Shown here: positions 33,298-42,724 of the stretch, piece by piece
How positions within the stretch are numbered: the stretch's first letter is position 1
Layout: the number at the start of each line of letters is the position of its first letter
From: Mycobacterium sp. 852002-50816_SCH5313054-b
GTDB lineage: Bacteria; Actinomycetota; Actinomycetes; Mycobacteriales; Mycobacteriaceae
Length of the DNA stretch: 64,000 nt
Direction of reading: 5' to 3'
NCBI RefSeq assembly: GCF_001667185.1
Contig: NZ_LZIC01000054.1
Span: 59,170-123,169 of the forward strand
Position numbers and translations under genes: made by a program
The notes under the pieces: generated by a model
The model's input: the letters and a program-made list of their open reading frames with translations, nothing else
Database searches by the model: none
Told to the model about the DNA's origin: nothing

Positions 33298-34323
33298 ATG
33301 CCGCGACGCTCATCACCCACTCGGGTGGCGCTGGCGCTGGGCAGCGGCGGCGCCCGCGGCTACGCCCACATCGGCGTGATCGAAGCGCTGCGGGCCCGCG
33401 GCTACGAGGTTGTCGGGATCGCCGGTTCCTCGATGGGCGCGATGGTCGGCGGTCTGCACGCGGCCGGGCGCCTCGACGAGTTCGCCGACTGGGCGAAGTC
33501 GCTGACGCAACGCACGATCCTGCGCCTGCTGGACCCGTCCATCAGTGCCGCCGGCGTGCTGCGGGCCGGGAAGATCCTGGACGCGGTGCGCGACATCCTC
33601 GGGCCGGTGTCCATCGAGGAACTCCCCATCCCCTACACCGCCGTCGCCACCGACCTGCTGGCCGGCAAGTCGGTGTGGTTTCAGCGCGGCCCCCTCGACG
33701 AGGCGATCCGCGCGTCCATCGCGATTCCCGGGGTGATCGCGCCGCACGCGTTCGACGGGCGCCTGCTGGCCGACGGCGGCATCCTCGACCCGCTGCCGAT
33801 GGCGCCGATCGCCGCGGTAAACGCCGACCTGACCATCGCGGTCAGCCTCAGCGGCAGCGAGGCCGGCGGCATCGAAGACCACCGTGACGCGGAGCCGGGG
33901 GCTACCGTCGAGTGGCTGAACCGCATGGTGCGCAGCACGTCCGCGCTGCTGGACACCGCGGCGGCGCGGTCCCTGCTGGACCGGCCGACCGCGCGCGCGG
34001 TGCTCGGCCGGTTCGGGTCAGACGATGCGGAAGCCGAAGACGTCGGCCCCGACGACATCGCCGACCTTCCGGCGGTGCCCAAACTGGGCAGCTTCGAGGT
34101 GATGAACCGCACGATCGACATCGCCCAGTCCGCGCTGGCGCGCCACACGCTGGCGGCCTACCCGCCCGACCTGCTGATCGAGGTGCCGCGTTCGACGTGC
34201 CGGGGCCTGGAATTTCACCGGGCGGTGGAGGTCATCGCCGCGGGCCGGGCGCTGGCCGATGAGGCCCTCGACGGGCTGGAAGCCGAGCCGGAGCAGGCCG
34301 CGCCGCCCGCGCTCGACGGCTGA
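33298..34323 (+). CDS. Patatin-like phospholipase, Rv1063c-like
   Basis: The 341-residue acylhydrolase has a catalytic dyad serine S45 in GSSMG, the oxyanion loop GSGGARG (15-21) and the catalytic Asp in LADGGILDPLP. It belongs to the RssA/YlbK branch of bacterial patatins. The ATG at 33298 was preferred to an in-frame GTG at 33262, since the family starts shortly before RVALALGSGGARG. It faces a second patatin gene downstream. Confidence 0.92.
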   Translation: MPRRSSPTRVALALGSGGARGYAHIGVIEALRARGYEVVGIAGSSMGAMVGGLHAAGRLDEFADWAKSLTQRTILRLLDPSISAAGVLRAGKILDAVRDILGPVSIEELPIPYTAVATDLLAGKSVWFQRGPLDEAIRASIAIPGVIAPHAFDGRLLADGGILDPLPMAPIAAVNADLTIAVSLSGSEAGGIEDHRDAEPGATVEWLNRMVRSTSALLDTAAARSLLDRPTARAVLGRFGSDDAEAEDVGPDDIADLPAVPKLGSFEVMNRTIDIAQSALARHTLAAYPPDLLIEVPRSTCRGLEFHRAVEVIAAGRALADEALDGLEAEPEQAAPPALDG

Positions 34324-34334
34324 TCGCGCCGGGG

Positions 34335-35204
34335 TCAGGCGCCCAGGAAGCGCGCGACGGCCCGGGCTTCGCGGCGGCCCTGTTCACGCCCGGCCATGGC
34401 CGAATCGATGCGGCAGCGCGGATCCAGGGGATTGGGTCCGAACGCCGCCAACGAGTCGGCGTCGGCGAACATCGCGAGCGCCGGGCCGGGGAACGCCGCG
34501 ATCTCGGCGGCCGGCCCCGCGCCGAACGCCGCCGGCGCATCGGCGCCCGACGGGACCAGCACTACCGCCGCGGCGCAATCGCCGGCCACCGGCAGGTTGA
34601 CCGAGCTGGCCACCCCGCCGTCCATGTAGCGCCGCCCCCCGATCGTCACCGGCGGCCACGCCCCCGGTACCGCGCAGCTGGCCGCCACCGCATCGACGAG
34701 CCCGGCACCCGACTCACGATCGAAGACCACCAGTTCGCCGGTGGCGACGTCGATCGCGGTGATCCGCAACGCCCGTTCCGGCCAGTCGTGGGACGGCAAG
34801 CGCTGGGCGATCACCCGGCGCCGGACGGACTCGGCAACCGTTTTGGTGGCCAGCGCCACGGCCCCGATCCGCCGCATCTGCTCCCGGGTCTTGTCCTGCG
34901 CCTCGTCGAACGGTTCGGCCAGGGCGGTCAGGAACACTTCGGTGATGTCGTCGATGTCGACGCCGGAATCGATCTCGGCCGATGACTCCGCCACTTGCCG
35001 GTCGTACAGGGCCTCCAGCGGGCAGCCGCTGCCGATCTGCGCGGCGACGGCCGAACCCGCCGAGGTCCCCACCAGCACATCCGAATCCAGCAGCGCCCGC
35101 GCCGCCGCGGGAGCCTCGTCGGCGATGCCGCGCAAAATTCCTGTCTCCCATGCGATTCCCGCTATCCCGCCACCGGCCAGCACGAGCGCGCGTCTGGTCG
35201 TCAC
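34335..35204 (-). CDS. Patatin-like phospholipase, Rv1062-like
   Basis: The 289-residue patatin has the oxyanion motif AGGGIAGIAW (10-19), S48 in GTSAG and the Asp in YMDGGVASS. It is distinct from the neighbouring patatin and convergent with it. The GTG start overlaps the stop of the amidotransferase gene by four bases (GTGA), implying coupled translation with an Rv1061-type protein. Confidence 0.92.
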   Translation of the reverse strand: MTTRRALVLAGGGIAGIAWETGILRGIADEAPAAARALLDSDVLVGTSAGSAVAAQIGSGCPLEALYDRQVAESSAEIDSGVDIDDITEVFLTALAEPFDEAQDKTREQMRRIGAVALATKTVAESVRRRVIAQRLPSHDWPERALRITAIDVATGELVVFDRESGAGLVDAVAASCAVPGAWPPVTIGGRRYMDGGVASSVNLPVAGDCAAAVVLVPSGADAPAAFGAGPAAEIAAFPGPALAMFADADSLAAFGPNPLDPRCRIDSAMAGREQGRREARAVARFLGA

Positions 35205-36088
35205 GCCGAAAGGCCCGACGCCGACGTGTGCTGGGCCCGCTGGACGGGCTCGCTCAGGTCGGCCCGGCGGAGCGGATGCGCCGGCGGGTCGGGTAGCACC
35301 ACGCTGCGGGTGATCTGCAGCCCGGCGTCGACGTGGACGAGCTCTCCGGGCTCGAGCGGCTGCCAGCGCGGATCGTCGTCCATCGGTTCGCTGGCGAACA
35401 CCACCGAGGAGCGGGTGCACAGATGCTCGGACTGCGCGCGGATTCGGTGTGTGCGCAAGTCGAATTCGGGCGCGGCCGCCTCGTGCTGGTGGCGCCGATC
35501 CAGGACATAGAGCTCGTGGGTGTCCGGGTAACGCAGCGCCCACATCTCTGTGGCGGTGCTCAACAGAACGTTGACCGCGTAGATCGGCACCTTCGCCGCC
35601 AGCCAGCGCATGGCGTCGACCAGGCCGGCGGTCCCGTCGCCACCCCGTGCACGGATCGAGCCGGTGATCAACGCGAACACCCGCTCGGAATCGGTCTCGC
35701 CCAGGACCAGACCGTCGGTGCCGAGCTCGCGCAGCCGTTCGTCGATGTCATCCAGCCCCCCGACCACGCCGTTGTGCGCGAAGATCCGGCCGTCCTGCAA
35801 AAACGGGTGGGTGTTGCGGACATCGAGCGAACCCGTCGTCGCATAACGGACGTGGGCGATGAAGGTCGTGCCGGTCAGCTCGTGCGCCTCGGTGGCGAAC
35901 CGGGTGTCGTGCCAGGCCGCAATCGGGTCCTTGTACAGCTGCGGCCGCCCGTCGCGGTCGAAGACGCCCAGCCCGCTGCCATCGGGGTTCCGGCGGCTCT
36001 GCTTGGACAGGCTGTCCGGGGCGTTGAGCAACCAAAAGGTCGCGGTGCAAACGTCCGTCCCGGAGTGCAAGCCAAAAAGTCGGCACAT
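35201..36088 (-). CDS. Class II glutamine amidotransferase, Rv1061-like
   Basis: The 295-residue N-terminal-nucleophile amidotransferase has C2 in MCRLFG, expected to be exposed after Met removal. The glutaminase residues lie in RNPDGSGLGVF, HVRYATTGS and NTHPFLQDGRIFAHNG. No synthase partner domain is present, so the acceptor is unknown. It resembles the YafJ/EgtC-type stand-alone enzymes. TACGGT 7 nt before the ATG suggests a leaderless mRNA. A 61-bp repeat lies 37 bp upstream. Confidence 0.92.
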   Translation of the reverse strand: MCRLFGLHSGTDVCTATFWLLNAPDSLSKQSRRNPDGSGLGVFDRDGRPQLYKDPIAAWHDTRFATEAHELTGTTFIAHVRYATTGSLDVRNTHPFLQDGRIFAHNGVVGGLDDIDERLRELGTDGLVLGETDSERVFALITGSIRARGGDGTAGLVDAMRWLAAKVPIYAVNVLLSTATEMWALRYPDTHELYVLDRRHQHEAAAPEFDLRTHRIRAQSEHLCTRSSVVFASEPMDDDPRWQPLEPGELVHVDAGLQITRSVVLPDPPAHPLRRADLSEPVQRAQHTSASGLSA

Positions 36089-36095
36089 GATTCCG

Positions 36096-36101
36096 ACCGT
36101 A
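36096..36101 (-). promoter_or_regulatory. -10 box TACGGT for leaderless amidotransferase gene
   Basis: The TANNNT element ends 7 nt before the ATG on the minus strand and no ribosome site is visible, so a leaderless start is likely. Confidence 0.45.
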
Positions 36102-36124
36102 CCGAAGGCGGCTCGGCGGGGTCT

Positions 36125-36185
36125 CGCGACACATAACCAGTTGCGACGACACGCCGAAATGCGTCGCAACGGATTATGTCTCGCG
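36125..36185. repeat. 61-bp palindromic repeat, copy B
   Basis: This is an almost perfect inverted repeat. The arms are about 22 nt (CGCGACACATAACCAGTTGC and the complement of its mirror), around a centre containing ACGCCGAAATG. It has the same length, ends and centre as the copy at 11,737-11,797. It ends 3 bp before the stop of the Rv1059-like gene and could fold into a long hairpin in that transcript. Confidence 0.75.
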
Positions 36186-36188
36186 GCA

Positions 36189-37244
36189 CTACCGCGCCAG
36201 TCCGGGCGCGGCCCGGCCGGTGATCAGCGGGAGATCGAAAAAGCTCTGAATCCCGGCCGGCGCCGCGCAGGTGGCGGGCACCGCGTTGACGCAGTGCGCG
36301 GCGGTCGCGACGATCCCGGGATTGCTCTGCAGGCCGGCCGCCACGCTTTCCGGCTGCCACCCCTTGACCGTCACGAAGGTGTCCGGGTTGCCGCGCACCT
36401 CGATCTCGTAGCGCTCCCCCGCCGGCCCGAACGACCAAGGCGGGTCGAGGTTTTCGGAGCCCATCAGCCAGTTCACGGTGATCCGCACCACCACCGCGTC
36501 GCCCACCAGCGCCTCCCAGTGGAAGCGGCGACCGGCGACCTGGCCGGGCTCGATCGCCCCGATGGGCGAGTCGATCGGCGCGGTCGCGACGGCCACCTCC
36601 TGCGACGACCGGATCGGGCCGGCGGCGAAGCCCAGCTGGTCGACGCAGAGCCGGACCGACTGCGCGAAGCCGCCGTCGAGCAGCTTTTGCATCGGCCCGG
36701 TGAGCGCGCTGTCGGGCGTGCCGCCGAAGCCCATCACGTAACGCAACACATCCGGTGCCCCATAGGTGCGCAGGTCGGAAAACTCTTCGGCGAGAACGAA
36801 AGTCACGCCAGTCGACATCACCGACAGCAGCAGCGGAAACAGCTCGGTGGCCGCACCGGGCCCGATCCCGGCGCCGTGCAGCGTCGCATTGCCGGCCTGC
36901 GCGGCGACTTCCAGTGGGGCGCCCTCCTTTTCGCTCGGGTAGAACCACCCGAGCGGGGTCACCACGTTCTTGCCCGAGCTCAGCAGCGCGGCCACTTCCT
37001 CGACGCTGGGCAGCAAGGGCGCGTAGATCACCGCGTCGGCGTCCAGCGCGAGCACGTCGTGGATGCTGTTCGTCGCCATGACGCCCAGCGGTGGCGTGCC
37101 GATGATCTCGCCGACGTCCTTGCCGGCCTTGGTCGCCGAATGCACCCAGCAGCCGACGAGTTCGAGCTCGGGATGTTCCAACACGCCCTTGATAGCCGCG
37201 GTGCCGACCGATCCGGTCGCCCACTGAACGACGCGCAGGCCCAT
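36189..37244 (-). CDS. NAD(P)-binding dihydrodipicolinate-reductase-like protein, Rv1059-like
   Basis: The 351-residue protein has an N-terminal Rossmann fold (VVQWATGSVGTAAIKGV, residues 5-21) of the DapB/amine-dehydrogenase-like group and a C-terminal substrate domain. The 2,4-diaminopentanoate dehydrogenase family is the closest that I recognise; the substrate in mycobacteria is unknown. A GGTGAGGTG site precedes the ATG. It lies 97 bp beyond the 3' end of fadD14 and is transcribed in the same direction. Confidence 0.88.
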   Translation of the reverse strand: MGLRVVQWATGSVGTAAIKGVLEHPELELVGCWVHSATKAGKDVGEIIGTPPLGVMATNSIHDVLALDADAVIYAPLLPSVEEVAALLSSGKNVVTPLGWFYPSEKEGAPLEVAAQAGNATLHGAGIGPGAATELFPLLLSVMSTGVTFVLAEEFSDLRTYGAPDVLRYVMGFGGTPDSALTGPMQKLLDGGFAQSVRLCVDQLGFAAGPIRSSQEVAVATAPIDSPIGAIEPGQVAGRRFHWEALVGDAVVVRITVNWLMGSENLDPPWSFGPAGERYEIEVRGNPDTFVTVKGWQPESVAAGLQSNPGIVATAAHCVNAVPATCAAPAGIQSFFDLPLITGRAAPGLAR

Positions 37245-37341
37245 GTGCGCACCTCACCTTCCCAGTCGCGAGCAGACAGAGAATCGCACGTTTGGATGCG
37301 GAATTACGCGATTCTGCGTCTGCTCGCGCATCAGCGCCCTC

Positions 37342-38970
<1,629 letters not shown>

Positions 38971-39010
38971 CGAGGTACCGCCTCACTCTCTCGGCGCGAC
39001 ACCGCCACCT

Positions 39011-39039
39011 GTGCGGTCGGGCGAATGCTATCGCCGCAC
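39011..39039 (-). terminator. Possible hairpin after the Rv1057-like gene
   Basis: GTGCGG...CCGCAC forms the outer stem with an internal GGCGA/TCGCC alternative. It lies about 70 bp beyond the Rv1057-like stop. There is no clear U tract, so this is a tentative call. Confidence 0.3.
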
Positions 39040-39111
39040 ACGGCTATGAGAAAACGGGTTCCCCCGACAATGTGCGTTTTAAGCGCGAGTCGTCGGGTTT
39101 GCGGCGCAGCG

Positions 39112-40209
39112 TCAGGCCAGGGCCGGCTCCCAGTCCGGCAACTCGGGCACGACCCACTCGGTCGGGGTCTCGTTGTCGTGCACCGACGTCTCGATGCCCA
39201 GGGCGACGATCGAGGCGACCGGCGCCACGGTGACGATGCCGGCATAGTCGGCGATGTACAGGTATTTCGCGTCGGCGCTTTCGACCACGCACGACGGCTG
39301 GTGGGCGACCCCGATGGTGCCGATGACGTCGTGCGTGAGCGTGCACAACACGGTGATGCCGTCGTCGCTGACCAGGTAGGCGCGGTCGCCGTCGCCGCTG
39401 AGCGTCAAGCCCGTCAGAATGCCGATCTCGCCGATCTTGCGCGTACCGGTGACCTTGGCGGTGCGGGTGTCGACGACGTCGATCACCGCGCCCAACTCGG
39501 GAGCGCAGCTGGCCACGTACGCCAGCGCGCCGTTGGGGCTGAGCGCGACGTCGCGGATGGTCAGGCCGATCTCGACGGTGCCCAGAACGCGCGACCGGGA
39601 CGGCGTGCGCGTGTCGATCACGACGAGCTGACCGCCGGCGGGTCCGTTCGTGGCGACGTGCAGCCGGCCCCCGTCGGCGCTGGCCCGCACGCATTCGGTT
39701 GTGGTTCCGGGCCGGTTCGCCCACGCGAGCTCCGCCACGCGCCCGGTCTTGGCGTCCAGGACGGCGATACCCGCGCCGCCGGCGCCGTTTCGGCTCGCGT
39801 AGACGTGGGTGCCGTCGGGGCTAACCACCAGGTCGCTCACGCTGTCCGCCAGCGGATGTGTCGCGACGACGGTGTTGGTCGGCACGTCGATGACGCCGAT
39901 CGAGTCGTACGCCGGTGTCACGGTGGTGACGTAGGCGCGGTCGGTGTTGTGGCCGGCCACGGCCAGCGCGAAGGGCTCTGGCAGGTCCGCGATGGTCTGC
40001 ACGACGCGGCAGGTGTCGGTGTCGATGACCGAGACGCTGTCGGCGGCGTGGTTGGCCACCAGCAGTCGGGTGCCGTCGGGGCTGGCGGCGATGCCGCTGA
40101 TCGGACCTTGCTGCACGGCGACCTCGACGACGATCGGGAACCCGGCCGCCGCTCCCAACTCGATGACGCCGCCGTCTCCGGCCTCATGTCGGTGGTTCAC
40201 TGCGAGCAT
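39112..40209 (-). CDS. Seven-bladed beta-propeller protein, Rv1057-like
   Basis: The 365-residue protein is composed of repeated YVTN/NHL-like blades with motifs such as SPDGTRLLVANHAADSVSVID and SPDGTHVYASRNG. No signal peptide is visible with the chosen start (ATG 40209, AAAGGCGG upstream). In M. tuberculosis, Rv1057 is strongly induced by envelope stress through MprA and sigma E. The long AT-rich upstream region here fits complex control, but I could not locate a convincing MprA box. Confidence 0.9.
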   Translation of the reverse strand: MLAVNHRHEAGDGGVIELGAAAGFPIVVEVAVQQGPISGIAASPDGTRLLVANHAADSVSVIDTDTCRVVQTIADLPEPFALAVAGHNTDRAYVTTVTPAYDSIGVIDVPTNTVVATHPLADSVSDLVVSPDGTHVYASRNGAGGAGIAVLDAKTGRVAELAWANRPGTTTECVRASADGGRLHVATNGPAGGQLVVIDTRTPSRSRVLGTVEIGLTIRDVALSPNGALAYVASCAPELGAVIDVVDTRTAKVTGTRKIGEIGILTGLTLSGDGDRAYLVSDDGITVLCTLTHDVIGTIGVAHQPSCVVESADAKYLYIADYAGIVTVAPVASIVALGIETSVHDNETPTEWVVPELPDWEPALA

Positions 40210-40608
40210 GCTGGTACCGCCTTTGCTGTCTTCGTAGTACGTCCGGTTCCCTCGGTGGGCGCCGCGCGCCTGCACGAACCGGACCCCACCACCCGTAGAG
40301 GGCTGCTTTCGTCAAATTTTACCGAGCGAATTTCGCGCACAAAGAATTCGAGATCGGTGCTGTCAGACAGGTCACACCAGCCACTCGATGCACACTTAGA
40401 AATTTATTATCGAGGACACCGGCGGCCGTTTGGGGGCGAACCGAATTCCGGGAATTACCTGCGCTTTCAGTGGCTCGGCTAACAGACGGCGCCTGCCCCT
40501 GGCGAGCCCGGCAAATAAGACTCTCTTATAATTCGGGCCGAAAGAGGTAAAAGTCACATTTTGCAGACTCCGGCGCGCCGATTGCGAAATTAATTTGCTC
40601 GCCGCGTG
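40210..40608. promoter_or_regulatory. 399-bp AT-rich region upstream of the Rv1057-like gene
   Basis: No coding sequence is evident. GC content drops sharply compared with flanks. Minus-strand candidates include GATAAT/TAATAA around 40,412 and TTATAA around 40,530. An imperfect GTCAGACAGGTCA motif lies near 40,360. This probably holds the stress-regulated promoter of the beta-propeller gene. I found no riboswitch or RNA gene. Confidence 0.45.
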
Positions 40609-41376
40609 CTAGCTGAACTGGGTCCGGGGCCGGGACAGCGCCACACCGTCGACGCTGATATCGAGTTTCTCGTTGTAGAAGGCCACCAGGCCGGCGATCT
40701 GCCCGACCGCGGGCAGCGGGTAGTGGTAGGTCCACGCCAGGTCCGGATGCGTGGTGCCGCCGGCCCGCACCGACCAGTAGCCCGATGTCACCCCCTTGTA
40801 CGGGCATAGCGTCCGGGTGCAGCTGGGTTCCAGGTGCTCGAACGCGATGTCGGTCGGATCGATGTAATACCTTGTGGGCAAACCCGTTTCGAATAGGAGC
40901 ACCGGAGATCCGGTGTCGGCGAGGACGATTCCGTCGAGCTCGACGCGGACATGGCGGTGGGAGCGCAGCGCGTCGACCCGCGAATACGGGTTGCGGGGGT
41001 GGCCGTAGATCGGCTCGTCCTCCTCGAACCACCGCAGCGGATCCCAGTCGAAGCGCACGGTGCCCGCTACCGGCCCGTCACCGGCGTCGAACACCCGCGC
41101 CGCCGAGAGATGGGTCCGGCCGGCACCGACCAGCGAGTGCAGCCGCGACGGACCAAGCTGCACCTGCTGCGGGTGGTCCTCGTCGACGAGGAACTCCGTG
41201 CGCACATCGCCCAGCGGGATGTAATACGCCGGGTAGTAAGGCAATTCCCACACGTACCGCGCGGCGGTGGTGTCGAAAACCAGCTCGTGGCCGAGATAGC
41301 CGCGAACGCGGCGCGGCGCGGGCTCGACGCGTCCGCGGGCGGCGGCCATTTGAGGGTAGTCGGGTTGGGTGGTCAT
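40609..41376 (-). CDS. DUF427 protein, Rv1056-like
   Basis: The 255-residue protein consists of two DUF427 repeats, each with an aromatic core: ELVFDTTAARYVWELPYYPAY and CTRTLCPYKGVTSGYWSV. The fold binds an unknown small ligand and is common in oxidoreductase neighbourhoods. The ATG overlaps the stop of the preceding small gene by four bases (ATGA). It marks the last gene clearly collinear with the M. tuberculosis Rv1100-Rv1056 block. Confidence 0.88.
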   Translation of the reverse strand: MTTQPDYPQMAAARGRVEPAPRRVRGYLGHELVFDTTAARYVWELPYYPAYYIPLGDVRTEFLVDEDHPQQVQLGPSRLHSLVGAGRTHLSAARVFDAGDGPVAGTVRFDWDPLRWFEEDEPIYGHPRNPYSRVDALRSHRHVRVELDGIVLADTGSPVLLFETGLPTRYYIDPTDIAFEHLEPSCTRTLCPYKGVTSGYWSVRAGGTTHPDLAWTYHYPLPAVGQIAGLVAFYNEKLDISVDGVALSRPRTQFS

Positions 41377-41660
41377 GCCTGGTCCCCGGAAGCCAGCCCG
41401 GCCGGGGCGTTGGCGATCGCTCGATAGATGGCGTCGGCGAGCGCCAGCGCGCTCTCCTCGGTGAGCTCGAGGGCGACCCGCGCCGACGGGCCCAGGCCGG
41501 GATTGATCACGTCGATGTTGACCGTGTGGCCGTACGGCGCGTGCACGGGGTGGTCGACGTACACGGTGGCGGCGCTGGCGCCGAACCACCCCGTCGCCCC
41601 CTTGCCGCTGCCGACGATCTGCACGTGTTCGGTGAGGTATGTGCACATGTCTTGGCGCAC
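41373..41660 (-). CDS. Small conserved protein, DUF6295-like
   Basis: The 95-residue soluble protein contains MCTYLTEHVQIVGSGKGATG and a conserved VDHPVHAPYGHTVNIDVINP segment. I associate it, from memory, with actinobacterial DUF6295; its function is unknown. The GTG immediately follows the stop of the dienelactone hydrolase gene, with AAAGG upstream. An ATG four codons later (41648) is an alternative start. It is the middle gene of a tightly coupled three-gene operon. Confidence 0.8.
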   Translation of the reverse strand: MRQDMCTYLTEHVQIVGSGKGATGWFGASAATVYVDHPVHAPYGHTVNIDVINPGLGPSARVALELTEESALALADAIYRAIANAPAGLASGDQA

Positions 41661-42416
41661 CTAGCCTTTCAAGTGGGTCGCGAAGAAGTCCTCGATGCGG
41701 CGCCAGCCGTCCATCGCCGCATTGGGCCGGTACGCCGGCCGGTCGACGGAGAAGAACGAGTGGCCCGCGCCTTCATACGAGTGAAACTCGTGTGGTTTGT
41801 CGAACTTGGTCAGCTCGGCGTCCAGGGCCGCCACCGCAGGGGGCGCGGGGAACCTGTCGTCGGCCCCGAACAGTCCCAGCAGCGGGCAGCTCAGGTTCGA
41901 CGCCAGGTGCAGGATCGGTTGCATCGCCTTGGGCATGCCCTCCGGCAGGTCCTCGACGATGAACGCGCCGTAGCAGTCCACCACGGCGTCGAACGGCAGC
42001 GAGCACGCCGCCAAAAACGCGTGCCGACCGCCCGAGCAGTGCCCGATGACCCCGAACTTCCCGTTCGCGCCGGGCAGCGAACGCAGGTGCTCGACCGCGC
42101 CCGCGACGTCGCCGACCAGTCGTTCGTCGGGGACCCCGCCGGCGGCGCGCACCGTCGCCGCGGCATCGTCGGGCGCGGCACCCGGGGCCTCGCGCGAATA
42201 CAGGTTGGGGGCCACCGCGTGGTAGCCGTTGACCGCGAGCCGGCGGACGAATTCCTTGGTTTCCCGGTCGTAACCGGGCATGTGGTGAATCCATACGATT
42301 CCGCCGCGCGGTCCCTCGGCGAGCGGGGTCGCCCGGTAGGCCTCGATCTCGTCGCCGCCGTGGCCGGCGATCGTGACCGTCTCCGCGCGGATGGCGTCAG
42401 GACTGGGCGCGTTCAT
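41661..42416 (-). CDS. Dienelactone hydrolase family protein
   Basis: The 251-residue alpha/beta-hydrolase uses a cysteine nucleophile: C127 in GHCSGG, with Asp in FGADDRFP and His in GAGHSFF, the dienelactone-hydrolase triad. The real substrate may be a lactone or ester unrelated to chlorocatechol. AGAGGAG 5 nt before the ATG supports the start. It is first in the operon with the DUF6295-like and DUF427 genes, divergent from a P450 across a palindromic site. Confidence 0.9.
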   Translation of the reverse strand: MNAPSPDAIRAETVTIAGHGGDEIEAYRATPLAEGPRGGIVWIHHMPGYDRETKEFVRRLAVNGYHAVAPNLYSREAPGAAPDDAAATVRAAGGVPDERLVGDVAGAVEHLRSLPGANGKFGVIGHCSGGRHAFLAACSLPFDAVVDCYGAFIVEDLPEGMPKAMQPILHLASNLSCPLLGLFGADDRFPAPPAVAALDAELTKFDKPHEFHSYEGAGHSFFSVDRPAYRPNAAMDGWRRIEDFFATHLKG

Positions 42417-42521
42417 CGCTGCTCCTCTTGGCGGGGTGCGGTCCGACCAAACCAACGTAGCCCAACGACACCCGGGTCGGTTTGTCTTGCCGCCGCACAA
42501 CGCGACAATGAAGCACGGTTG

Positions 42522-42557
42522 ACTGACGATATGTTCGTATGTGACGATATCGTCAGT
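42522..42557. promoter_or_regulatory. Operator-like inverted repeat between dienelactone hydrolase and P450
   Basis: The perfect arms ACTGACGATAT (42,522-42,532) and ATATCGTCAGT (42,547-42,557) are 14 nt apart. The right arm is itself part of a 14-bp perfect palindrome TGACGATATCGTCA (42,542-42,555). This is typical of a dimeric repressor (TetR/GntR/PadR type) site controlling one or both divergent transcripts. No regulator gene is adjacent. Confidence 0.6.
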
Positions 42558-42577
42558 AAGAAAGGGTTGGCCATGGC

Positions 42578-42724
42578 ATGAGCATGATCGACGAACCTGG
42601 CACATCGCGACCACACCGACTGCACCGAGCATGGCTGCTGCAGCGCGCCGTCGCCGCAGCGCTGTGTGATGCGCTGCGCGGCAATATTTTCCGTGGGCTC
42701 CAGCGCCAAGTTGGGCCGACTTGA
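42578..42724 (+). CDS. Possible 48-residue leader peptide gene before P450
   Basis: An ATG with AAAGGG 11 nt upstream opens MSMIDEPGTSRPHRLHRAWL and ends in TGA overlapping the P450 ATG (TGATG). The arrangement would couple P450 translation to this short frame. It has no recognisable domain and could be chance; the P450 itself has no obvious Shine-Dalgarno. Confidence 0.35.
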   Translation: MSMIDEPGTSRPHRLHRAWLLQRAVAAALCDALRGNIFRGLQRQVGPT

